Shown here piece after piece: positions 1 to 12,500 of a stretch of 64,000 bases of DNA. The position numbers and the translations under genes are program-made. Positions within the stretch are counted from its first letter, which is position 1. Each line of letters begins with the position of its first letter. The stretch spans positions 15,481,001 to 15,545,000 of the forward strand of contig OX387610.1 of NCBI GenBank assembly GCA_947568835.1, in the 5' to 3' direction. A model generated the notes under the pieces. That model worked only from the letters and a program-made list of their open reading frames with translations. It was not told where the DNA came from and ran no database searches. This DNA comes from Protonemura montana (lineage: Eukaryota; Arthropoda; Insecta; Plecoptera; Nemouridae).

Positions 1-534
1 GTTTCATCCTACAATTGTACCTGGCAAGGTACTATTAATAATACTATTATTATTATATTACTACCACCATTATAGATATACTATTATTATTAGTTTTATT
101 ACTTTGGTTGGGAATTAGCTATGGTTAGAAATTAAATGTCTAAATTTGGCAATAGTCAGCCCTTTGGTTCCATGTTCAGGCTTAATGACATTCCATTCCC
201 TGATGGTCCTAATTTTAATAATATTAAATATATTTTATTTAGTGCTCTGTTAGTGGTTGGGACCAATGAAAGAAAACTGACCAAAAAAATAATTTTCATT
301 TTAATGCTACTGAGAAATAATTTGCTTCTGATAAAACCTTGGAGGCTTTTTCATCTCGGCGTAATCGCATTAGAAACAAGTGAAGCGGCCTCATGGTTAC
401 CATCTTGCATCGTTCCTTTAAACTTGCAATGGAGATAACAAAAACTGGTGCTAAAGTTACATCAAGTAGACATGAGTCTGGAAGTAATGATATTGCAATG
501 TAGCTTGTTGTACTAAATGTTGTCAACTTTGCAG
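1..534. other. Upstream intron of the myosin gene
   Basis: No convincing exon is seen. An ATT/ATA-rich stretch lies at 28-110. A 27-28 bp dispersed motif (ACATCAAGTAGACATGAGTC...) is at about 460-488; related copies occur near 1183, 11009 and 46570. The pyrimidine-poor but usable acceptor TTTGCAG ends at 534. Confidence 0.6.
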
Positions 535-3500
535 GCCGTGGAAGAGAAAGCGATGTTGTCTGAGCAGCTCCAGGCCGAGGTTGAACTTTGTGCCGAAGCA
601 GAGGAAAGTCGAGTCCGTCTGACTGCACGCAAGCAAGAACTGGAGGAGATCCTTCACGACCTGGAGGCTCGTATTGAAGAGGAGGAGGAACGATCCAATG
701 CATTCCTTGCAGACAAGAAGAAGCTCCAGCTCAACATACAAGATCTTGAAGATCAACTTGAGGAGGAAGAAGCAGCTCGACAGAAGATTCAGCTTGAGAA
801 AGTTCAGTGTGATGCACGACTCAAGAAGTTTGAGGAGGATCTTGCGTTGAGTGAGAACACAAACCAGAAGGTGAGATCTCGACAGAAACTTGCACAACTT
901 GCCTTTCAATGCTTAGTGAAGAACAACTCAATTTCCCAAGGTTTCGTAACATAAACTAGTTACTTCTTCAAGGGTAAGAGTAGTCCTGACAAGTTTCCAA
1001 TAACAAAAGAACCACATAAAATTATAACAATTACCAAGTTCAAGCTTCCTAAATGCATCTAAATAAAATAATCAGAGTCAATAACTAAAAAACTAACGTA
1101 TTTTGTATTTTCTGAAATAAAATCCCGAACAAATTGGCGTTTTTTTACCAACTAACCAATTATGTGTTTGGAAAATAAATGACATCAAGCAGACGTGAGT
1201 CTAGAAACAATGAAACCCTGGGTTGAACCAGTTGAGTGGGAAGTTAACTTCAATGTGGCTGATTCATTTGTTAGACTTACTTATTATTATTTATTAATTG
1301 GGTTGACTTTGTGTTGTGCTTTATGCCCTGTGACTGAGATTATACGTTGCAATAGTTAACATCATTATTTACAATATTTTCCTTGAAAACTTGCACATTT
1401 AAAGTTGATAAACCGATCTTGCTGTCCTATTTCTTCAAGTAACATAAATCTTGTTGGTTTGTTGAATAGGAAATTATAACTAATCCACTATTCATTGGAG
1501 AGGTCAAGAAGATTAAGATCTGATATTGCAGTCTTTGTGTATTGCAATGCAGTTGTGTGTTTCTATCATCTGTCTTATGAACATTCCTTCACATGTGAAC
1601 GTGTATTGCAATGCAGTTGTGTGTTTCTATCATCTGTCTTATGAACATTCCTTCACATGTGAACGTGTATTGCAATGCAGTTGTGTGTTTCTATCATCTG
1701 TCTTATGAACATTCCTTCACATGTGAACGTGTATTGCAATGCAGTTGTGTGTTTCTATCATCTGTCTTATGAACATTCCTTCACATGTGAACGTGTATTG
1801 CAATGCAGTTGTGTGTTTCTATCATCTGTCTTATGAACATTCCTTCACATGTGAACGTGTATTGCAATGCAGTTGTGTGTTTCTATCATCTGTCTTATGA
1901 ACATTCCTTCACATGTGAACGTGTATTGCAATGCAGTTGTGTGTTTCTATCATCTGTCTTATGAACATTCCTTCACATGTGAACGTGTATTGCAATGGAA
2001 GTTGAATGAATTGTAATTCATCTGTTTGCATGTAAAGCTGGCCAAGGAGAAGAAGTTGATGGAAGAGCGTTCTTCCGATCTGTCGCAAACACTTGCCGAG
2101 GAAGAAGAGAAAGCCAAACACTTGGCTAAACTCAAGGCAAAACACGAGTCAACAATCGCAGAACTTGAAGAGAAACTCCTCAAAGATCAGCAGCAACGCT
2201 CGGAGATGGACCGCACGAAACGAAAGGTAAAAGTCGAGGAAATAACTGTTAGTTTCTTGTTTCAAAATGTTGATTTGTTGCCAGCGTTGGTGATATTCTA
2301 CGCTAAACTTTGCCATTTGTAACTTAAAAAGTCGACTTCCAATCACATTGTCGTTCTTATTTTGATAAGTTTGATAAGTAATTTCACAAAATACTGATTT
2401 TGAGAGAAAAATTCAAATTAAAAGTTGAAAATACGAGAATTTTTCTACCTCTCGCATGCTTTTACCAAGGAGAGATGTCCATGGGCTTCCAAGAATGTTG
2501 TCCTGTTAAATGTTGAAATGTAAAACAACGGCAAATTGATGTTAAAAGATTCTTCGTATGGGAAGGAGGAGGACAGAGAGATCTCTGAGATTGGCATCGT
2601 TAGGTTCGCTTAATTATTAATGTATTTCTTGGCCAGATAAGTTGCCGATACATTTCTTAGCTTTTAATCTGTGATACTTTGTGTTCATCATAACAAAAGC
2701 TCGTGTAATTTGTGAGCAATGTCTTGGTTTCGGGGGGAATTAAGTTCAGATCCAAGCATTGAATGAAATGAAAGTCGTAACTAATATTGTTTTATTGTCA
2801 GGTTGAGACAGAGGTGTCTGATCTAAGGGAGCAGTTGAACGAACGCAAGACTCAGGTGGAAGAATTGCAGTTGCATCTGGGCAAGAGAGAAGAGGAGCTG
2901 GCGCAAGCGTTGATGAAGATTGACGAGGAGGGAGCTGGCAAGGCTCAGTCACAGAAGGCGCTACGTGAACTCGAGTCCCAGCTCAGTGAGGTGAGGAACA
3001 ATCGTTAATATTGTATTATATTATATATATATATGTATATGTATAATAGTCTAAGCTTGTCTGATAACTTGTTCTGACTTTTACCATCGTACGGTGACGA
3101 GACGGCGGCCAAACATTCCAGCTCTGATTCGTACGAACGAGTAAACGTTTAATAAAGTTGCATATCCACGGTGACGTGGCTGAACCTTGCATCTGCAAAA
3201 TAAAAATTGTTCGGGAGAAACGTAAAAGTTTTATAAAAGTTAAGCAATGAAACTGTAGTAGTGAAACTCATGTGTGAAAATTTCAACAAAAATCCCAGAA
3301 ATAATTTCCTCAATAAAATTACAAATAATGAAATGATAATCTAAATTAAATTGATATTTGAATGTTTGCCACCTGTTAAATAAAATCTAAGGGATGTGTG
3401 GGGTTTTGCGAGCCTCTATCGAGGTTTTGCAATTTTGTAATTCACATAGAGATGCAAGGTTTTGCCACAAAAATCCGTGATTTTTTTCCCCTAAATTGTT

Positions 3501-6500
3501 CATAAATAAACCCATTCTTGAAGAAAGTGTAGAAATCAGGTTCCTCTACATCAACTTTAGTGCGATGCTTGTTAGTCAAGTGTATTACGTCATCGCATGC
3601 TGATCGGCCGCTCGTGGAACTAAAGATTCACATCATGATCATTACCAGAAGTCGTACTTTCAACTCCAACAACACAAGCTAACAGAACAGAAAACTTGCA
3701 AAATCTCAAAAACATTTCTTAGAACATCTAAAGTAGGTTTTGTTTTCAATGCCCTGGTCTTTGACCTGGTCGATGTATTTAGACCCGGTTGTATCAAGGT
3801 CTTGACTGCTTCTAGTGCAACAATTGGCAAAACAAATTACAACAAATAACCAATTCACGTTTCTTAGAGTTTGAAGTTTAAGAATTTGATCGAACCAGGT
3901 CTAAATATTTGGTAAATATATTTGGCAAGAAGTGAAAAGTTTGTAGGTGTTTTGAAATTCATGTTTGCATCCTTGTTGCTTGCTACTATACAAAGGGTAC
4001 TTATATGACCTTGCTCTGAAGTTATCAGGAGTAACTCTAACCTCTGTTCTGCTGATTTCCGTCTCCAGCTGACGGAAGACCTGGAAGCTGAGAAGGCAAG
4101 CCGTGCCAAGGCTGAGAAGCAGAAGCGTGATCTGAGCGAGGAGTTGGAGGCGTTGAAGAATGAGCTGCTTGATTCGTTGGATACAACGGCAGCTCAGCAG
4201 GAGATGAGGACCAAGTGGGAGGCTGATCTTGCTAATGCCAAGCGCCAGCTCGAGGAGGAGGCGTACACGCACGAAGTCTCCGTCGCAGAGATGAGACATA
4301 AGTACTCACAGGAGCTGGCAGTGGTCAATGAACAGATGGAGGCAATCAAGAAGGTAAGTCGCAATTCTTGCACTTAAATCACCTTTTTTATTATTATGAA
4401 CGCTTTAAACTTCTCGAAAATTGATGCCCAAACGTTAGTCCCTGTTTGGGCATCAATTTTTGAGACAATTATAGTGTTGAATTCAGGATCATTTATAAAA
4501 TAAATGTGGTTGATTTCTCTTTAATCAAGGTAGTGTTTGTGTTGGATTGTCCTAATGAAGGACTTTTTGGAGCCAGAAACCAAAACAAAATATGGAAAAA
4601 AATGTATTTTTTTTTCTTCATTTAATTTTACAATTCAAGTGTACATAGCTTGTATGTGTAAATCAGGTCCAGCACTTCTCAAACTGGTTTTAGTCAAGAG
4701 CTGTCACTTGTTCATTAGCAAATGTAAATGTATTATATAGCTAACCATGTTGATTGTGCCGTTGTGTTACAGAGTAAAGCTGCGTTTGAGAAGAGCAAGT
4801 TAACGTTGGAGGCAGAGAATGCAGACCTGACTACAGAGCTCCGAGCTGTCGGTGCTAGCCGCCAGGAGCAGGATCGACGACGGAAGCAAGCTGAGACTCA
4901 ACTTGCCGAGCTGCAAGCGAAGACAGCCGAGTTGGATCGTAGCAAACAAGAGCTGCTCGATCGTAGCACTAAGTTGGCCCTAGAAGCCGAGGCTATCGGA
5001 GCTCAACTAGAAGACGCTGAGTTCAAAGCTTCAGCTGCAATCAAGGCTTGCTCTTCCATGGAGGGACAACTAGGAGAGGTACAAACTACTCATTGATTAC
5101 AATAATTACCTGGGGCTAATAGAATTACAATATTGTTTATAGAATTTACAATATAATTACACAGAATTTTGTCGTTAATTTATAAATTTACACTGGAATT
5201 TGACATGGAAATGTAGTCATTATGACAAATTTATGTCTTGTATGTTATGTACCCCAAGTTTGGTGAGATTGGAATTGAGATTCGGGTGGGATTTTTTCTC
5301 TCTTAACTTTCAGTTTATTTAGAACCTATTCTAACTCAGCTTGGCCCTGGGACGTCCATCGTTGCTAACTTATGTCACATTAGTTGCACCCTGAGTAGTT
5401 TTAGATTCTGTATCTTTCTTTAATCTGTCAAAACACAAGAAATTAAATTGATGTCAAAATATAACTAATATAAATAATTTTGCTGCAGAATGTAATGTTT
5501 TTTCTAGCTTGTGTTGGCAGGCATGTGTTGGCAGGCTTGTGTTGGCAGGCTTGTGTTGGCAGGCATGTTTTTGTATTGGTATGTGATAGCAAGCAATTGA
5601 TGTTGAAATGGTTGCTTCTTGTTTGCAGGTACAATCGGAGCTAGAAGAAGAGACAAGACAGAAGCTAGCGCTGAGTTCCCGACTACGCCAGGTGGAATCT
5701 GAGAAGGAGGCGTTGCATGAACAGTTGGAGGAGGAGGAGGAGGCAAAGAAGAACCTGGACAAGCAGATGGCTGCGATGACAATACAGATGTACGAAGCAA
5801 AGAAGAAACTCGATGAAGAGACCGAACAAGTCTTGCAGCTTGAGGAGACCAAGAAGAAACTGCTCAAGGTAAAGAGAGGCTGATCTTGTGGCAGATTCTT
5901 GGGAAGAATTATCAATACCATGTGTCTTCAGGCAACTTATGGTTTACTCATATTAAACCAGCATTTACCCTTCAAAATACATTCTTATTTCTTACCATAG
6001 ATTTGTAACTGAAGAAAGAATTGAAATTGACATATTTTCTGAAAATATGGATTTGCAATTAATTGTCAAAGATTTGTAGCTTTTCGTGTGGCGTAATCTG
6101 CAAGCTGAGTACGATTCTCTTGTGTAGAATCTACACTACGGGTTATTTCTTATGGGACTTTGTTTTCTAAGCACCCAAGAAGGAAAATCATGGACTTTGG
6201 CAATTTCTGCACGGATGGCCGTGGACATAGGAGTTTTTTTATAGTCCAAATGCTATTATTACAACTTCTAAATCGATGGTAAAAATTAATTTAGAAGTGT
6301 AAATGCCCCCTGAAGTAGTGTTTTAAAATCATAATAGCGTATGTACTGAAATGCTCACTAGATGGCAGGAATGTGTTAAACTAGGCATGAGATGTAAAGT
6401 AACTCTTGTATGCAATGGTTGTTGTTAACAAGTGTTTGCTTGTGTATTCCAGGACGTAGAATACCTGCAACGGCAAGTAGAGGAGCTACAGGCAGCCAAT

Positions 6501-9500
6501 GACAAGTTGGACAAGAGCAAGAAGAAGATCCAAGCGGAACTGGAGGATGCCAACATCGATCTCGAGGCACAGCGAGCGAAGGTGCTCGAACTCGAGAAGA
6601 AGCAACGCAACTTCGACAAGGTACGGCGAGGGATTCAAACATTTTATTGTTGCTTTTATTTCACTTTTATGTTTTGAATGACACTCTGTGTCACCAAATG
6701 ACACTAAATTTGCTCTAATGTTGTGTGAAATCTGTGCCTAGAGCATATAGATTCTCATGCTTGGCCAGTGAGAACGATGTCTTCAATTAGTTGAACTTGA
6801 ATTATACCGGGAGTCGTTGTTGACTCAGTTTAGCAAATGTTTACTCTCTGCATTGAACGCGGTCAAAGACTAGCCGGCAATTACAACCCTAGGGCAGCAG
6901 CACAAGAAGTTATTGCTTTGACAAAATCAACAGAAACGTGACCAGTCATCGTATTTAGGAAGAGAATAACAGTTAACAGCCACAGAAAACTTGGTCCACA
7001 TTCAATCCTTCATTGCCATTAGCTTTTGAAGGGGAAAGTAATTGGAGATTGCTGACAACACTAAATAAAAGATATCTTTCCTTCTCCATGCATATGTGAC
7101 CCTAACTGTGATGTTGTAGCCAACTTGGCCAGCAATAACAACGTTGGTTCCTCTAACCTCGGTTTCTTGCAGGTGCTAGCAGAGGAGAAGGCTGTCTCGG
7201 AGCAGATTGCACTGGAACGAGACAACGCAGAGCGTGAAGCTCGTGAGAAGGAGACTCGAGTCCTGTCTCTGACCCGTGAGGTAGATGAGCTCACGGACAA
7301 GTCCGAGGAACTGGAACGTGGCAAGCGGCAGCTCCAGTCGGAGCTTGACGAACTGGCAAACAACCAGGGCACGGCCGACAAAAACGTAAGACGCTCGTTC
7401 AAGTTGAATTTCATTCATTGTTTATTTATAGCCGTACAATAATTACCTGAGGCTAATAGAATTACAAAAGTGTTTATAGAATTTACAATATAATTACATA
7501 AAAATGGTAAATTTAATGTTTGTTTGATCGAAAGTTAGACGAAAGTTAGCTATTCTTAAATAATAATTCTGCTTGCAAACTTCAGGCTCATCTCTACTTT
7601 ATCCAACCTTTGCCTTCGCAAAAAAAAAGGAAAAAACAGTTTTTAATTTTTTTTTATTTTTATTATTCTGCTGCATAGATGAGTTTCTATCTGTGACAAT
7701 GAACATGACATTTCAGAGTCAATGGATTAGTTTCAGTCTTGTTTCGAGAAGATAATAATGAATAATACAAAGAATAATGTGACACATATTGGATATCATC
7801 ATATCAGTGACTTTCCTATCCTGTGATTGGTCCTATCCTGTGGCTGGTTCTAGGAAATGTCACTTTGATTCTGAACTAGGAGAGATTTGTTGGAATTAAT
7901 CTATAAGTCGCAGCTTGTACGTTTTAAATATTCTGAAAAGTGCCGCTAGCGTCTGGCTGACAAGAAACTGTCGAGATATCACAGTTGAAAGTTTCTTTAC
8001 ATTGCATGGTTTACTTTATTGAGTGGTAGCTGAATGCATTGTTAATATTAGCCGAGGTGAAAGTCTGACGTTTCATTGTGTTTTATGTTTGCACGGAATC
8101 CGCTCTAGGCCGAGGTAAGCCTCACTTAGACGGTGTCGTTTCACATCGTTCCTATCCACACAACCTAACCTAACCTAACCTATCCTGACCTAACCTAACC
8201 TAACCTAACCTAACCTTACCTAACCTAACCTAACCTAACCTCACCTCGCAAGTCTTGTTTGAACCCCGTCCAAGGATTGTTCCAAGCATGAGATCAAGGA
8301 TCTAGTCCAGCGTATTTTAAGTTCTTAACTGCAGATAACAGATAACGGATGGAGCTCGTTAATTTGACACCTCATTAGATGTAAATCCCTCCTCGTAGTT
8401 TCATCTCTTGGAAGTTTGTGTGATTATTTCATTTCAATTGTGAACAAATATTTACTGATATCCAAGCAGTATGGTAGACACTAGTCATTTATTTTGTTAA
8501 TTAATTAAAGGCTTGATGGCCCATGTTGCTATTGTACCTAGGGAAGTACAAGAAGGCTTGATGGCCCATGTCACTATTGTACCCAGGGAGATACAAGAAG
8601 GCTTGATGGCCCATGTCGCTATTGTACCTAGGGAAGTACAAGAAGGCTTGATGGCCCATGTCGCTATTGTACATAGGGAGGTACAAGAAGGCTTGATGGC
8701 CCATGTCGCTATTGTACCTAGGGAGGTACAAGAAGGCTTGATGGCCCATGTTGCTATTGTACCTAGGGAAGTACAAGAAGGCTTGATGGCCCATGTTGCT
8801 ATTGTACCTAGGGAGGTACATTTTCAGAGGGTGGTACATTAGCGATGGAACTAGCATTGATAGTAAGTAGAACGGTTAGATGTTTAATTTACGGTTGTCT
8901 CCCAAATACCCAGAGCATGACACCGAGTTCTTCCCGTATAACACATCCCGTGAAGTTGAAGATTATTTTGCTAGCGTGGTGGTACTGAATACGACTGGAC
9001 TTCATGTTGACCGTGTGCTAACGAAGGTCTCCGTGCTTGCAGGTGCATGAACTTGAGAAGGCTAAGCGTTCGCTGGAGAGTCAGCTGGCGGAACAGAAGG
9101 CGCAGAACGAAGAGTTGGAGGACGAGCTGCAGTTCACCGAGGACGCTAAGCTGCGGCTGGAGGTCAACATGCAAGCGTTGCGGGCGCAGTTTGAACGTGA
9201 AGTTCAGGTGAGCGGCACCACGATGATCAGAACGAAACCAACGCAAAGTTTCATTTGTAGTTTGAAGTCGTGTTGACTAAATACTGGCCAATACTGCAGC
9301 TAAAAACTGGCAAGGAGTCAATTATTCTGATTTAAATGGTTCCGATGTGTTTTGTTTGTCAGTGTAATCCGACCTGCTTTAAACAAAGTTTGTTTCATTG
9401 TACATTACGTCAAGGATAAGCTTTTAATTTGTTAATCATTATGAACACTATAACCGTCTCAAAAATTGATGTCCATAATCGTAAGATGTCCCCTGCATTG

Positions 9501-12500
9501 CAAGCGTTTGCAATTTAAATCACATTTCATCTTGCTGTTAACTTTGTTTCCACCCAACTTGTGCAATGAGTGGAGGTCCCAGAAGTCACCGTTTCAAAGC
9601 TTTCTTGAGTCATACTTGCTATCAGAGCTCGTGGAGGAAAGAAAGCGAAGGGATTTTGCATTTTCTCTCTCGGAAAATACTCCAGTCATATCTCATTTAT
9701 TCTGACAATCAAGTAACAACGACCCGTGAAATGTTCATTCTTCTCGATTTATCTGCCGACATCTGGCGTTGATCCTGGTTGAGCCTCGTTGACGTTGTCG
9801 TCTCTGATTCACAGGCGAAGGAGGAGCAATCGGAGGAGAAGCGTCGTGGTTTGTTGAAACAACTGCGCGACGTGGAGGCGGAGCTTGAGGACGAACGCAA
9901 GCAACGAGCTCTGTCTTCTGGTACGCGCAAGAAGCTGGAGGCTGACTTCAAGGACATGGAGCAGCAGTTGGAGATGCATCACAAGCTGAAGGAAGATGCA
10001 CTGAAGCAGCTCAAGAAACTGCAGGTCAGCATCTAATTCAAACTTATTCATTATTAGCATAGACAAAAGAATCAGTTACTGATATAGAGATGATATAGTT
10101 TCAAATTTAAATTTATTTATGTGTTTCAATTCAATTCAATTCAATTTTTCTTTATTTTGTAAAATACATACACTCGGGAAGTGAAATAATTTAATGTATA
10201 TAGAGTACAAAAAAGGCGATATTCAATATTTTTTTTGGCAGGACTGGGTCGCTGCCCTATTGATCTTCCATATAACCGTGATATAACCAATTGTTAATAA
10301 AATTTAAATAATAATGTGAATTATATTAATATTATATATTATATAATATATAATATATAAAATTATATTAATAATATATTTATATTAATAGCTTTGGTAT
10401 TTACAATAATTACCAGATACTAATAGAATTACAATAGTGTTTATAGAATTTACAATTATTTACATAGAATTTTGTGGTTAGTTTATGAATTTACATTGGT
10501 ATTTGGCTTGTACATGTAGTCATTATATCGGGGAAAATATTCTTCACTGCTGTTGTAGATTCTGCGTTCCTCTAAGAAGACTTTGGGTTTGCTGTCGGGT
10601 AGATATTGCCCGGCAGCTCCATCTGTTGTGAACCTTGACTTGACTTGAGTTATGTTTCCCGTCAGGCGCAAGCGAAGGAGTCTGCACGAGATGCCGAGGA
10701 GGCCCGGCTAGCTCGGGATGAACTTGCACTGCTCGGCAAGGAGGCCGAGAAGAAGACCAAGAGCTTGGAGGCGGAGCTTGTTCAGTTGGCCGAGGACCTC
10801 GCCACCGCGGAGAAGGCACGTCGCGCTGCCGAGAGCGAGAGAGACGAGCTCGTTGATGAGATGTCTAACAATCACAACAAGGGGTGAGTTCTGATTGATT
10901 CGTTGTTTCTTGCTTTTATTGGCATCTTCAGGATTAGGTGCAGATGGTCACTTATAATGCCGTTACTGGTTAGTTTGAGTTAGTCATGTAGTTTATGTAC
11001 TTGAAGTTTAAGTAGACATGAGTCTAAAAACTATCATAGTTTAAAACACATTTATTTCCCAATAAGAATTGTATATTTTTATTTCATAACCATTCCAAAC
11101 AATCATTGCAGGCTTCATACTTTTCAGGGAAACAATCATTGCAGGCTTCATACTTTTCAGGGACACAATCATTGCAGGCTTCATACTTTTCAGAGAAACA
11201 ATCATTGCAGGCTTTATACTTTTCAGAGAAACAATCATTGCAGGCTTCATACTTTTCAGGGAAACAATCATTGCGGGCTTCATACTTTTCAGAGAAACAA
11301 TCATTGCAGGCTTCATACTTTTCAGAGAAACAATCATTGCAAGCTTCATACTTTTCAGAGAAACAATCATTGCAAGCTTCATACTTTTCAGGGAAACAAT
11401 CATTGCAGGCTTCATACTTTTCAGGGAAACAATCATTGCAGGCTTCATACTTTTCAGGGAAACAATCATTGCAGGCTTCATACTTTTCAGAGAAACAATC
11501 ATTGCAGGCTTCATACTTTTCAGAGAAACAATCATTGCAGGCTTCATACTTTTCAGGGGAACAATCATTGCAGGCTTCATACTTTTCAGAGAAACAATCA
11601 TTGCAGGCTTCATACTTTTCAGGGGAACAATCACATTTTAGACAATTTAGCAGTTTTTTTCAATTAGAAATTGTCTGATATTCTGTATTTGTATGAAATT
11701 GAACGATATCGTGACGTGTCTACTTTTTGCAGGTCGATGCTGATAGATGAGAAGCGACGGCTGGAAGCTAGAATCAGCGCGCTGGAGGAGGAGCTAGAAG
11801 AGGAGCAAAGCAACTCGGAGATCTTGATGGACCGAGCTCGCAAGGGACAGATCTCCATCGAACAGCTCACAACAGACCTGGCATCGGAGAGGTAACAGCA
11901 TCCGAGCGTTGGCCTTCTCGGAGATAATGTTTAACTGTCTTTGCAAATATTGACGACCGGTGATACTCAAAATAATCACCGTCGTTTCCAGTGTTAGGAA
12001 AATTCATTTCGTTATTTCTTGTAGATTACTCGCATTTGAGTCTGGTTTACACTCAATTAATCTGTATTAATGCTGACCTCAGCGATTGATAAACATGCAT
12101 CGCGATATTTTGACTCGTTATTATTTAATTGTAGAGGTTTGTTAAAAAGGATGGCTGCTAGCGCATTGGAGTGGTCACAATTGTTACCACTTGTTGCCAA
12201 CTGAAGAACCTTTAAAAACAGTTCTGTGATTCTGAACAGCATCACAACTCAATGATATTACAACAAAATAACAATTTTTTATCCCTCATGAATTGTTTTT
12301 CCGACCGGTTTTCTTTGAGCAACTGGGAATCTTGCGATGGTTTTGCTGACCGGTTCACGTGCTTGTTTTACAGATCGGTAACGCAGAAGTTGGAGACCGG
12401 TCGCATGCTGTTGGAGCGGCAAAACAAGGAGTTGAAGGCCAAGTTGGTTGAACTAGAAACTGCCCAGCGAACCAAGACCAAGGCAACCATCACCACGCTG

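Noticed and set aside
8501..8857. Open frames of 109-118 codons on both strands
   Set aside because: Created by the 45 bp minisatellite in a myosin intron.
11041..11678. Open frames of 190-197 codons on both strands
   Set aside because: Generated by the 33 bp minisatellite inside a myosin intron.
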